Part shown: positions 10,766 to 22,599 of the stretch, piece after piece
Numbering within the stretch: the stretch's first letter is position 1
How the letters are laid out: each line of letters opens with the position of its first letter
Source of the DNA: Lumbricus rubellus
Taxonomy: Eukaryota; Annelida; Clitellata; Crassiclitellata; Lumbricidae
Direction of reading: 5' to 3'
Length of the DNA stretch: 64,000 bases
Assembly (NCBI GenBank): GCA_945859605.1
Contig: OX243814.1
Coordinates: 23,098,548 to 23,162,547 of the forward strand
Notes under the pieces: model-generated
What the model was told of the DNA's origin: nothing
Seen by the model: only the letters and a program-made list of their open reading frames with translations
Database searches by the model: none
Program-made: the position numbers and the translations under genes

Positions 10766-13700
10766 CACCTCGTCGTCATCGTCACTGTATGTTAACTGAA
10801 TGATGCTGCGACCTGTCTAACTTTAAAGGGTTTCAAAGACGAAGTCTATCGCAAGCGTCGAGTTGAATTCGCAGAAATTGCTTACAAATATCGACAGTAA
10901 GTCGCTTTGTCGTAATGCTTAAAATTTAGGTTGTTTCTAACCATATAGACACTAGACAGGTCTACGTTGATAATTTTTGGCTTTATCAAAACACTCGCAA
11001 GAGGTAAGCTACCGTACTCCCCATAGGCGTACGGAAGATTTCAGCAGTGGGGGGGCAAAGATTGAACTTTTGCCCGAAAAATAAATCCGTCAAACCGCCA
11101 AAAAAGTTGACGACCTTTTTTTTTTTTAGTCATTCGGTCTGTCTTTGCCCGAAAAACCGGACTCGCCCGAAAGTTGATGCCTTTTTTTTTTAGTCATTCG
11201 GTCTGTCTTTGCCCGAAAAACCAACCAGACTTGCCCGAAAGTGGGGGGGCAATTGCCCCCCCTGCACCCCCGCCTCGTACGCCTATGGTACTCCCTGTCT
11301 GACTTAACAAGACGATCACGATCGAGACGAATGTTTCTCGAAATGCTTACGAAATAGAAGTATGAAAACGAAAGAGAGATTACGACGATGATGTTTTTTC
11401 TCCAGAATGAGTTGTCAACCACGTTGAAGTTCCATGTTGTATTTAGGTTGCGAAAGTCCGGAACGAACGAGGGAATGGCATGCAGGTCCCCCCCTCCCCC
11501 GTATCAGTGTATCGCACATAGAGAAAAGATCTGCGGCCAAGGTTGAGAGTGCACTGAAATTAATAATTAATTACTTAAGATGAGATGAAGCAGAACCGAC
11601 CAAAGCAGTTATGATTCTTCAGCATAATTATTGTAATTATAAGGACATGAAGACCAACGCCAGTTCTCATCATATTTCGTGGTCGAAACGTAATAGAACT
11701 CACTTTCCTATATGCGGAGATCGAGTGCTTTCTATGTAGGTTACACCTTGTAAAGACGCTACACCTATAGGACTGGCAAAGATTGCTTGGCCACCGGAAT
11801 AGTTACTGACTGAGGGCAATGCGCTGACATTTTGTATTGTATGACTATTTAAACAAGATCTCATTAGCAGCTCATCTCTGTTGCATCAGATGTCGTCTTC
11901 AGAAACGAATTAGTATCTAATAATTATTATAGCAGACAACTCTTCTAAATTCGTATAAGACTGCAGAGGCATTTCATCTCAACAAGCAAACATGATCACA
12001 ACCTCCATGACCGCTATACATGTAGCTTCATTATCGTCATCAATATCATTATCGTCATTAACTTTTAAGCTGTCTTATTCTACTTTGTTCACCTAAATGC
12101 GTTCGTGCCTCACAATAATTACTACTAATTTGGATTATAATTAACACATTTTATAGGCTAACATATTTGCAATATAGACATGTTGCCCAATGTTCTGCAA
12201 GTGTATGTTAGGTCCAATACTGCAACAGAAATTACTACAATAGTTGTCGTTACTTACTTATTTAGTGGTCAAAAGATTCCACGGGTTGTGTACAGCGATG
12301 TCGAAACTAAGACCTGGTGAGTCAATGCAAATATTCACATAATTATTATTCTGTAATCGTCTCTGAATTTGTCTCTGAATTTAAGAAGAGAAACGCTCAT
12401 CTTATTCAAGAGCAAAAATCAAATGGCGGATTGTGTTAAGTCTATCGCAGTCTAATGATGCGGACGCAAGTATGTCTATAGGCAGTCAACATAATATTGT
12501 GGTCAAATGTGAGTTCTATAACATCAGCGGGTCTAACTTTGTAACTTTTCCCATGCTGCTATCCTCTTGATATTGCTATGATTTGCATTGGCCTTTGTGT
12601 TGTATCAGCATTCAGCACACTGCTTTGACGGTTTCGCTCTCTTGTGCAAGATTGCTTTTAAGTCCATGTCATTCTCATTCACTTTCAATACTTCACCCTC
12701 CCACATATGTCATTATAGAAAGTCTTAGTTTCTCATACCCCACCCTTATTAGTGTTACTAGGCACTTTCCATGCAGATAGCGTTTTTCTTATGCTATCAA
12801 TGACGTCGGTTGACGCGATAACATGTCTGAAACATTTTGTTCAGGTCAACAATCTACCGCGAGTTGACTAAGCTCTATCCAACACACGCATGCGCCGAGT
12901 ATCTGCAGAATTTTCCTGCTCTTAAAGAACACTGCGGATACAGGTGATTTACATACAATAATGCAGTAGTGGCCACATGTAATACCACAGATGGTCTGTC
13001 TATACGTCAATAGTAGGCTAATGCAGTAAACAAGTTGCCTTGAAAAGAACGATTGTATAGCCTACTTAAATTTTTGCTAAAGTGATTAGGTCTAATTTTG
13101 GAATCAGACGAGCCTTTCGCATTTGACAGTAAATTCTATCATGCAAAAGCCAATGCCAAAAAAAATTGAGATTATCAATATCAGTTAGCCTACTATGTTA
13201 GCGAAGGATCCAGTGTTAATCAAAATTTCTAAGGAACGTGAGTGCAATAAAAGTTTTGAAATGAAAATAACTTTGACTGCTCGACTGGAGTAATTGACTA
13301 ATTGGTCTACATGTAAGCTTATATTTCAAAGCGAAAATGACCGCTAAGGGATTGAACTTGAAGGTCACTGCGATCAGGAAATCACTCTGAACTAATTAAT
13401 ATCGAAACAGAAAGACATGATTAATGAAGATCTTTAATCACCGTTAGCTAACTCATTCATTTGCAAAACAAAGACGCTAATCGTTAGTCGTGATAAGCTG
13501 GCGACCTATTTCAATGGAGTACACGATCTCTCATGTATGTCAATAATAGCGATTCTGTTCAGAAACTGGAGCAATATAAATAATGTGCAAGTACGTATGT
13601 AGCCTGCGTATGTACGTACGTATGTAGTCTACATACGTATGTACGTATGTGCGTACGTATGTGTGTATGTAGGCTATGTAAGTATGTATGTATGTATGTA

Positions 13701-13862
13701 TGTATGTATGTATGTATGTATGTATGTATGTATGTATGTATGTATGTATGTATGTATGTATGTATGTATGTATGTATGTATGTATGTATGTATGTATGTA
13801 TGTATGTATGTATGTATGTATGTATGTATGTATGTATGTATGTATGTATGTATGTATGTATG

Positions 13863-13893
<31 letters not shown>

Positions 13894-14064
13894 TTATGTA
13901 TGTATGTATGTATGTATGTATGTATGTATGTATGTATGTGTGCATGCATGTTTATATGCGATAGCAGAGTGATTTAATAGAAGTTTATTTTGCTAATATT
14001 TACAGTGAAGATAATATTCCACATCTGCAGGATATCTCAGATTATCTCAAAGGTAAGAAGGCAC

Positions 14065-14098
<34 letters not shown>

Positions 14099-17000
14099 CC
14101 CTATATACATTATTGGCTTGCAATGCATTCGTTTCGAATAATTATTCACGGAGGCAATCCAACTTGAAATACTTAGTCAATTATTGTGCGCAGTGAACAC
14201 CTATGGACTTTCAACCCACGGATCATCAAGAAGAAGAATCCAACTTATCCAAAGCGGATTGCGTTGAATTAACGCAATCCGCGTGACTTGCTTCGTCAAA
14301 ACTTCCTTTTTCAGAAGTTCTTCTATCTTATATGGCCTACACCGGCCCTACTCAGAAGTTTGAACCACCGAAAACATTATTTTGAGTCGTATCAGACATT
14401 TGTCTGTTTCCAAATCTGATCACAAACTGTTTAGCAGAGATGAGAGTCATAGGAGGATCAGAGTAGGATATAAAGTATAAACAGTTTTCACTCTGAAGTC
14501 GCATATTACATGTCATGTAAGTTTAACAATGAACTGGTTAACTAAGATCATGATGAATAATTGTTGGGTATACAGAAGATTGTAGACCTACTTTTCCGGC
14601 GTCCTGCATAATGGCTTAAAGTAAACTGACCGACTTAGATGATGTTGAATTGATTTTAGAGAAGACCGGATTCACCTTGCGTCCTGTCGCTGGCTATCTG
14701 TCGTCACGTGACTTCCTGGCTGGTCTGGCGTTTCGTGTATTCCACTGCACGCAGTACATTCGCCACAGTTCCGATCCGTTTTATACGCCTGAACCGTAAG
14801 AAGTTCCGCCTTCTGCAAAACATTTTCTGTTTAGTGTTATTTCAGCACTTTTAGACTCCGACTTCCTAAAGTAAGTTTCAACACCGTGATTCAAAAAAAG
14901 TAAGCCAAATTATTTTTCATATATCTCTAATGCCTGATACCATATCACGCTAAAATTTTCCAAATAATTAGAGAATTGGACCAAGAATATGATTCCAAAA
15001 TTTCATGAGATAAAGTTGAACGAATAAAAAGATATGAATCTTTAAACTTCATATACCGAAATTGCCGTTTACAAGCAATTTTTGTCAGTTTCAATAAAAA
15101 AAGTAAGCTAAACTATTTTTATTATATCTCCAATGCCTGATAATTAATCATACTAAAAGTTTCCAGATATTTAGAGAATTGAACCACGAATAGGATTCCA
15201 AAATATCATGTCATAAATTTGAAAGGATAGAAAGATATGAATATTTAAACCATCTCCAGAATTTTCAGTTTTCAGCAAGTCTGTTAGGGTGTTCGTTGCG
15301 GTTTCGACGCATGGTCGTTCCAATTTAGTCTTCATTGATTCTGGAGTAAAAATTAATGGAGCCTATTATCGCGACGTTCTGCTGTCACAACATCTTCCAC
15401 CTGTTATCAGAAATGTATAGCCCCAGAAGGCTGTTTTCTTTTTCAACAGAACAGTGCCAGTCCACAGAGCCAAGGAAACCATCGAAATGCTGACAAGAGA
15501 GACGTCAGACTTCATTTCTCCCACATTATGGCCTCCGAACAGCCCAGATTTGAATCCTGTCGACTATAAAGTGTGGAACGTGATGCAAGATCGAGTCTAC
15601 CAGACAACAATCTATGATATAAACGATCTGAAGCAACACTTTTTGGAAGTGTGGGAAGGCCTGGACCAGAGGATAATTGACGATGCTGTTGCGTAATGCA
15701 TGGCGCCAGCGCTTCCAGGCTTGCGTGCAAGCAGGAGGAGGACACTTTGAGCATCTTATTTAATTAAATATTCAAATCAAACTGTTTAAGACATGTTGTT
15801 AGTTCAATTCTCTACATATCTGGAAAATTTTAGAATGATTGATCATCAGGCACTAGAGATATGAGAAAAAGTTTGACTTACATTTTACTGAATATGACAG
15901 AAAATTGATTGTAAACGGCAATTTCGGCATATGAAGTTGAAAGATTCATATCTTTTTATCCGTTCAACTCTATCTCATGAAATTTTGGAATCATATTCTT
16001 GGTCCACTTCTCAAAATATTTGGAAAATTTTAACGTGATATGTTTTCAGGCATTAGAGATATATGAAAAACAATTTTGCTTACTTTTTTTGAATCACGGT
16101 GTACTTTGAACAGCCAAGTGCAAAAACTCATCACACAGACGGAGTAAGAAAGGAGTAGCCTAGGTCTACCCCTAATTGCCACTAAACCGGGCTGTGAGCC
16201 TGTGACCCCACATGAAGCACCTCATCCCATATAAATAAATCACGATATATTCTAAACAGCATGCAACGATTATTGTAGAATGTTCCATTCGTTAATCAAA
16301 TAAATATAGGTTAGGCCTACCTAATTTTTAAAAATCTGCATGGACATCGATTTAATTTACCAGGATTTCAAGTATTAAATTCACTATAATTATATTTAAA
16401 TCAATGTGTCTAGTGTTTGCCAATGAAAACGAATGTGTCTAATGATCATCGGCATCGTGCACGTGTGTGTTTACTGGTTGTTTTAGCGACTGTTGTCATG
16501 AATTGTTGGGACATATGCCACTCTTCCTGGATCCGAGTTTTGCAGAATTTTCTCAAGATATCGGACTTGCCTCTCTCGGGGCATCTGATGAAGATGTACA
16601 GAAACTAGCCACAGTTAGTAGACCACAGAGTTAGCCATTCGAAAAGATCAAATCAATGTAGCCCATTCTCTACGTAATACCGAACGGTTTAGACCTACTA
16701 CTATAAGCTGACAACGCAGGCATACATGTAGGCCTACACATTATTAACACATTATAGGCTATACATAGGATTTTTTAATCTGCTCCTATTACAGTTTAGG
16801 GCTTTTGGCCTTCTTTATCAGCATACGATGCAATGCATGTGCGCTTGTCACATGCAGTCAGAGGCTACTTAGGCATAGGCTACTTTCTTACTTATGCTCC
16901 TGCAGATTCGTTTGTTCCAAGCCCTATACTATAATATATGTTTCTCTTCAGAGTAGGCCTACGCGTATACATTGCATTCCTTTGTGCAATTTTTATACTG

Positions 17001-19089
17001 CGATACGTACTAATAAGCAATGTAGGACTACAACTGTACGTGCTTGGATATGCACGTGAAAGATTTGCTAAAGAAATGACTGATTCAGTGCTAAATGAAG
17101 ATTATAACGTGTGTTTTTCTGTAGTGCTACTTCTTCACGATTGAGTTTGGTTTGTGCAAACAAAACGATCAATTTCGAGTCTTCGGAGCCGGTCTCTTGT
17201 CTTCAGTCGGTGAACTCAAGGTCAGCCAGAAGTATATCTGTCTTTTCTTTAGATTATTCCCAATGTGCATCAGAAGATCATATCAGTTCCTTCGAAGTTT
17301 TAGTTTCATTATTTTGTTTTGTTTTTCTATCGTTCATGTCTCTATCGTCTGTTTTAAAAGAAGAATTTGTCACCAGCGCTGTACGTGTGTGTCCTTTGGT
17401 GTACGACCAGTGCATTCAGGTGGGATTATAATTATTTGCAAATGTCAGATACATGCATGTACTTGTACTTGTACATGGCGCTAAGCAGTTGCTTATAATT
17501 TATGAAGGACTTGAGTGACCCAACTAACAGCAACTCTAGCCGTCTTATTTTGCCTTCGAAGACGGGAACTGAACCAAAGTGTCGTTGCTGCTTTTGTTGT
17601 TGTTGCTTCTGTCGTTGTTGCTTCTGTTGACATTGCTGTTGACCTGTGAGGCTGTGGTTGTCTACAGCATGTTCTGTCGCTTCTGTTGTTGCTGTTGTTG
17701 ACCTGTGAGATTGTTGTGGTTGTCTACAGCATGTTCTGTTGCTTCTGTTGTTGCTGTTGTTGACCTGTGAGGCTGTGGCTGTCTACAGCATGTTCTGTTG
17801 TTTCTGTTGACATTGCTGTTGACCTGTGAGATTGTTGTGGTTGTCTACAGCATGTTCTGTTGCTTCTGTTGTTGCTGTTGTTGACCTGTGAGACTGATGT
17901 GGTTGTCTGCAGCATGTTCTGTCGGAGTCTGCCATTCGAAAGCCATTCGATCCAGAAGTCGTCTGTCAAACAGAATGTCTCATAACGACTTTTCAGAGCG
18001 TCTACTTCTACACGAACTCACTCGAAGAAGCGAAGTTTAAACTCAAGTAGGTATAATTATAGACTCCAATATTATAAGTAGGCCTATACATACAGCGCTG
18101 TGTCGATCCATTCTGTAGGCTATGAAATGGTGTTCCTATAAAGTTTGTCTGTAAAGCAAACGGATATTCCGACGAATCCAGAGAGTAGAGTGAATAAGTT
18201 ACAAGACTTTTCACATGTATATCGTTACTGAAAGCGGCGTTGCAATGTCTGTGTATTGTCACGCACATAGGCCTACACACATAATTATCACATGCACACA
18301 TAATTATAGGCTAATCATATAAACCTAGGCCTATGCATAAAATCAAAAACTTTATTGCAACCCATAGACACGTCAACGATATAACACACGAAGTAATGCA
18401 AGAACTAAAGTAAAGATAGTTTTCATTTTTTAATTTAAAAAAAAACAACCAGGATGTGTGATTACAATTCACAGAACGAATGAATGATTACAAAAGTTAT
18501 GATAAGAGTCGAATTTGACTGCAGCTTGAAGAAGCATTGTCAGGTATGATGGGTGTGTCACAGTCTCTGTGCCTTCTCCCAATCTAGGCTAAGGACAACA
18601 GAATTATTGTTGCATCTCAGAGACAATTATAGCAGAGGACGATGAATCAGACCATGGTCTTGCGGTTATGCATTCATACAATTTACAATATTATATTCTG
18701 ATATAACCACATTGTTACCACAACCCTAAAACATCTGTCTGTCTACTGCTCTATATTAGGCGATATCTAGTAAGCAGACAGGTTCTGTCTCGAGTCACTC
18801 TCGACGACTTGAGTAGCAGGATGATAGCATGCATAGACCTAATATAATACAGAGCAACGTCTAATTCTGTCATATTTCTGCTGATGTTCTGCAATTCATT
18901 GTAATATGATATTTATGCGTCTACAGGAAGTTTGCTCGTACGATCCAGCGACCGTTTGAGTTGACCTATGACCCGTACACGCAGACGATTCAGATCCTTG
19001 ACCAGCCGAGAGCGATTGCGAATGCCATCGACTCCATCTGCTCACAGATGATCACAGTCACCAGCGCCGTCAAAAAACTCGACGCATGA
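7242..19089 (+). CDS. TPH: Tryptophan 5-hydroxylase (13 coding exons, 470 aa)
   Basis: Pterin- and Fe(II)-dependent aromatic amino acid hydroxylase that converts tryptophan to 5-hydroxytryptophan, the rate-limiting step to serotonin. Coding exons: 7242-7304, 8009-8110, 8670-8892, 9579-9682, 10829-10896, 12266-12316, 12845-12943, 14006-14052, 14660-14795, 16487-16613, 17125-17220, 17913-18046, 18927-19089. They sum to 1413 nt, and every junction keeps phase. A short basic/Ser-rich N-terminus precedes the regulatory ACT-like domain (exons 2-3, [20 protein letters not shown]). The catalytic domain has [20 protein letters not shown], the iron ligands HELLGH and the Glu of [11 protein letters not shown], and a C-terminal tetramerisation helix ending [10 protein letters not shown]. 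Assignment to TPH rather than PAH or TH rests on [12 protein letters not shown] (Tyr where PAH and TH have Leu) and [12 protein letters not shown]. No frameshift or stop is seen, so the gene looks intact. Confidence 0.95.
7888..7960. repeat. (GAT)n microsatellite in TPH intron
   Basis: About 23 GAT units with one GAC interruption lie about 50 bp upstream of the acceptor of the exon that opens with seven ACG codons. Confidence 0.9.
9363..9450. repeat. GACA/GAGA purine-rich simple repeat in TPH intron
   Basis: Imperfect repetition of AGACAGACAGA and GAGAGAGA motifs. Confidence 0.8.
9755..10272. repeat. Tandem repeat of ~175 bp, about three copies, in TPH intron
   Basis: TTAAGATGACCTT starts copies at 9755, 9931 and 10104 (periods 176 and 173). 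Each copy carries TTATCGTTTGACTTA and GGTCCATACAGTATCACAG-like blocks. The third copy is diverged and has a (TA)n expansion at 10168-10198. Confidence 0.88.
11022..11287. mobile_element. Non-autonomous hAT-type MITE, 266 bp, with perfect 8-bp TSD
   Basis: Terminal inverted repeats CATAGGCGTACG and CGTACGCCTATG are flanked by the 8-bp duplication GTACTCCC (11014-11021 and 11288-11295). The interior contains two copies of a block with TTGCCCGAAAAACC and a poly-T tract, plus a G-run/C-run pair. It lies in the TPH intron between 10896 and 12266. Confidence 0.92.
13604..13940. repeat. (TATG)n microsatellite, over 60 units, in TPH intron
   Basis: A nearly perfect TATG array runs from 13680 to 13940, with one interruption (TAATTATG) near 13890. 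It is preceded by degenerate TACG/TATG repeats from 13604. Cys/Met/Tyr/Val ORFs here (MYVC repeats) are artefacts. It ends about 65 bp before the acceptor at 14005. Confidence 0.95.
14882..16101. mobile_element. Mariner/Tc1-superfamily element, 1220 bp, with duplicated ~200-bp inverted arms
   Basis: The ends are long inverted repeats starting CACCGTGATTCAAAAAAAG and ending in its complement. A related second copy of each arm lies just inside (left arms about 203 bp apart, right arms about 204 bp apart). The right flank is TA and the left is AA, consistent with a TA target site that has mutated on one side. The centre holds a broken transposase. It sits in the TPH intron between exons ending 14795 and starting 16487. 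Confidence 0.88.
15285..15765 (+). pseudogene. Mariner/IS630-type transposase, C-terminal half, broken
   Basis: Readable stretches include [15 protein letters not shown] sequence near 15350, then [28 protein letters not shown] and, after a frameshift near 15693, [20 protein letters not shown] to a TAA. The SPDLNPVDY motif carries the catalytic acidic region typical of the family. The N-terminal helix-turn-helix half is missing and an in-frame stop interrupts at about 15418, so the gene is dead. Confidence 0.85.
17576..17935. repeat. ~60-bp minisatellite that includes the 3' splice site of a TPH exon
   Basis: Units of 59-62 bp begin GACCTGTGAG and each contains GTCTACAGCATGTTCTGT. The copies of CAT after the AG lie at 17668, 17730, 17789, 17851 and 17913. 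The last is the true exon start (GTCTGCAG|CATGTTCTGTCGGAG), encoding HVLSES. The upstream four are near-identical acceptor decoys lying within 245 bp. Confidence 0.9.
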
Positions 19090-20150
19090 GTCTCACCTAT
19101 AACGAAGAGGCACCGACCGACACCTGTGCGGCGGCGGCGCATATGTCTCGAGTCCTTCGTCATCAGTATAAGCCTAGATCTCAACAGCGCCGACATTAGA
19201 CACCGACTGCGCTATGTCTTTACCCCATTCCCATTCCATTCACTCCTCCATCTCGATCCTCACCTCGTAATGAATTATTATATTCTCAATTCAATTCATT
19301 CGTCTCACCTTCATCTTTCCATCATCGCGACTTCCTTTGTCCAGCAGAACTGTTGACAATTCTTCTCAACTATATTCCTCTCGTTTTTCTTTCCACGTCT
19401 GATCTCAAACATTTCTTAACTTGAAAGGACTCGTAAACTTAGTAGGCTAAGTGTAGCTGAGCAAAAAGGTTGTTGTCTGTTTATAATCATGTCCTCGTTA
19501 GTTCACGCTATTTTCAGTTAATGTCGTTTCCAATTATTTGTCTAACTACTGCCATGCTCAATTTAATTATCATTGCATCAAGTAGGCTACTTAGTTACAT
19601 CAATGTCTTTCGATCGTGCTAATGATGCTTGCTAAATATATTATATGCAAGCAGGACTTCTGCATCTGCTGTAGGCTGGGTTCTATCGCTATGTTTAAAC
19701 TCATCAATGATTAGCGCTGGGTCAGCCGATGACTGCTGAGTAATAATATGCTATCGGCTGAAGGATTATATTATAGTTCTAAATGTTCTTAGACGTGATG
19801 AGTTTTCTTGAGTTTTATTCTCTCAGTGGACGAACAGAAGCCGTTAATTAATAGACGAAAGGAAACATTAATCGCGTTTGCTTACAAATTGAACAATTGA
19901 CAGGTTCTGCAAAACGCTTTTCATGCGTAACTGAAATCAACCGAAACCTAATTAAGTTGGCAATAAGACCATCTCTTCCATTTTAACAGAGGTAGACGAA
20001 ACGGCACAGAATAGGCTACTTCTGTTTCGACATGAAACGAGAGTATACAGGCTACAACATGTAGGCTACAACAGGAATACATCTTAGATCTATATTGTAG
20101 GCCTACATCTATTTAAACTAGGATTGGAAGCAGAAGGCCCAAGGTCCAAG
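19090..20150. other. TPH 3' flank, no gene seen
   Basis: This presumably includes the TPH 3' UTR. I find no canonical AATAAA signal with confidence and no other exon. Confidence 0.4.
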
Positions 20151-20800
20151 GACACACGTCCTAGGCGCCATCAATGCGGGAGCCAAATTAAGAGAAGAGA
20201 TTGCCAATGAATAATCTTCTATTTGCTGACGACATCAGCCTCTCTTCAGTGGAAGTGGACTGGAGCTGCAGATAAGCTTACATGTATATAATTATTAATT
20301 TATCATGTCAAGATACGTAGACAGATGAAACCATGCAGGAGAGGAATCGACCAAATGATCAACGCAGAGACAACTTAAACGATGATTTAAATAAACAAAT
20401 ATACATCAATTATATCTGAGATCAGCATTCAAAGAGAATGAGCAAGTTGTCATGTTGAGCAGGTAGCACAATTTGTTCATCTTGAAGGGTAAAATAAACG
20501 AACTAAGAAACAAAGCGACACATCAAGGATAATTGAATGTACCTCGTTAGCATTTCGAAGTACGAGCAGGACATAGGGGAATAGCATGGAAACTAAACAA
20601 TAATAATAATACGAGACTTTATGATGCAACCAATCTTCGTACACTGATCAGAATATCTTACAGGACAGTGCGAATCCAAAATGAGAAAAGAACTATCGCA
20701 GTAAAAATGCATTGTATACCTACAAAAAATAGATTGCAGGAATTTCAAGACTAGAGACAATAATTAGAAATGATGACATGCTTATGTAGGCCTAATTGAA
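20150..20800 (+). pseudogene. Non-LTR reverse transcriptase remnant
   Basis: MNNLLFADDISLSS at about 20207-20250 matches the reverse-transcriptase active-site motif (F/YADD in a hydrophobic strand context). Further on, VAQFVHLEG near 20460-20490 resembles the downstream 'FKYLG' block. There are many stops and no continuous frame. Confidence 0.5.
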
Positions 20801-21093
20801 TAGTTGTATAAGCTTAGGTGTATTGACAATAATTATCATAGTCGCATTTGCGCGTCGAAAACACGTTTTTTGAATTTTAGTTACAGATAAAAGGGAGTTG
20901 ATTTATGTTGAGCTAATGTATAAAGATCATTGATTTGTATGATTGGTTTTCTTGTGTGCTGAGTTGATTTGAATGAAGAAGCATTGAAAGCCTGGAACTG
21001 TGTTAGCCTAATGCGAATTGATAATCGCCACTATACCATGGTTCAGTTATCTAGCCTACAGGTAGACATAGAGCTAATTTTTTTAGATATGTA

Positions 21094-22265
21094 CAGGGTG
21101 GGCCATAAAAAGTAAACCCTACGGTTTTTGCCAATATCTTGGCCAGAAGTACGAATTTCGAAATGAAATTTTACAGGCTTAAAGACAATTCATATTTACA
21201 CATGATGGCCAGATATCGTCGAAATATTTCAAGCAGAACAAAAGTTTTATAACTTTTAGTGAGGCCATCCACCGTTTTTTGACGATTCAAAAACGCGACG
21301 CAGCAAAACTAACAAAAAACCAGTTTAATTATTCTGGCCAATATCTTGGCCAGACGTAAGAATATCAAAATGAAATTTTACAGGCTTAAAGACAATTCAT
21401 ATATACACATGATGGCCAGATTTAATCAAAATATTTCGAACAGAACAAAAGTTACATCATATTCAGTGCGGCCCCCACCGTTTTTTTGACGAACCAGAAG
21501 GGTAACGCAACAAAAAGTAGCAAAAACACAATTTATTAAGTCTCACCTCAAATAATTGTTATCAAATAGCCTTGATATTGTCAGATGATCATTATTATTA
21601 CTATCTAAAAAGAAACAGGGTATCAGCGTAGCTGCACGTCACTGAGAAGTCACTTAGCAAGATAACAATCAAATTGGTAAATAAGGAATCTGTCAGATTA
21701 ATCAACAGGTCCATCAAGAACTTTGCCAAGAGACTCAAAAGAAGTGTTGGCACTGGTGGTGGGCACATTGAACACAAGTAGTGAAGCACTACCAAGTAGG
21801 CTACATTTGACAACAGTTATTTGAGACGAGGCTTAATAAAATCACGTTTTTGCTACTTTTTGTTGCGTTTCGTTTTTGAATCGTCAAAAACGGTGGGTGG
21901 CCTCACTAAAAGTGACATAACTATTGTTCCCTTTGAAATATTTAGATGAAATTTGGCCATCGTGTGTAAATATGAATTGTACTTAAGCCTGAAAAATTGC
22001 ATTTCGATATTCTTACTTCTGGCCAAGATATTCGCAAAAAACCTAGTTTTTGTTGCGTTTGGTTTTTGAATCATCAAAAAACGGGTCGGTGGCCTCACTA
22101 AAAGTGATATAACTTTTGTTATCTTTGAAATATTTTATTGAAATTTGACCATTGTACGTAAAGATGAATTGCCTTTAAGACTGCAAAGTTTCATTTAAAA
22201 ATTCTTATGTTTGGCCAAGATATGGGCTAAAAACGTAGGGGGTTACTTTTTTATGGCCCACCCTG
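21094..22265. mobile_element. Palindromic mariner-like element, 1172 bp, with TA TSD and duplicated arms
   Basis: The ends CAGGGTGGGCCATAAAAAGT and ACTTTTTTATGGCCCACCCTG are inverted repeats flanked by TA on both sides (21092-21093 and 22266-22267). Each side has two tandem ~200-bp arms marked by CCAATATCTTGGCCAGA (21131 and 21338) and, inverted, GGCCAAGATA (22021 and 22213). The centre (about 21540-21840) carries a transposase tail. The architecture parallels the element at 14.9-16.1 kb, although the sequences differ. Confidence 0.88.
21695..21781 (+). pseudogene. Mariner/IS630 transposase C-terminal tail
   Basis: The frame reads RLINRSIKNFAKRLKRSVGT, then GGGHIEHK and a stop. 'KNFxKRLxxxxxxGGGHIEH' is the usual ending of this transposase family. 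Only about 28 residues remain. The same IKNFAKRLK string recurs at 30.7 kb on the minus strand. Confidence 0.75.
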
Positions 22266-22442
22266 TACAGTTAAGGCAGACGATGTACATGTAAGCTTAG
22301 GTTGCATTGCTGTAGGCAATACTATTAATATAGGAAATATCTATTTGGGTAATAATTTGCCGACTTGTATTGTTTTCATACAGGAATTAATCAGAGTCGG
22401 TTTTGCGGCATCGGCCTGAAGTTTGTTATAGATAAGTAAGAA

Positions 22443-22591
22443 CAGGGTGAGAATTGCCGGGGGGGTTGGGGGGGTTCAACCCCCCAGTCATTTTTAGAGC
22501 TCCATGTTAAAGTATGTTTTTCATACCCCAATTCCAAGTTTATCATAGGCCAACCCCCCCCCTCAGTTATTTTTCCACAATTCTCATACTG
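22443..22591. mobile_element. Short hAT-type MITE, 149 bp (copy 1 of a family)
   Basis: The inverted ends CAGGGTGAGAATTG and CAATTCTCATACTG are flanked by the perfect 8-bp TSD AGTAAGAA (22435-22442 and 22592-22599). The interior has G-run and C-run segments and CCCCAGTCATTTTTAGAGC. Copy 2 is at 30210-30360. Confidence 0.9.
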
Positions 22592-22599
22592 AGTAAGAA

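Noticed and set aside
13559..13972. Five overlapping ORFs of MYVC/HTYI repeats
   Set aside because: Generated by the TATG microsatellite inside a tryptophan hydroxylase intron.
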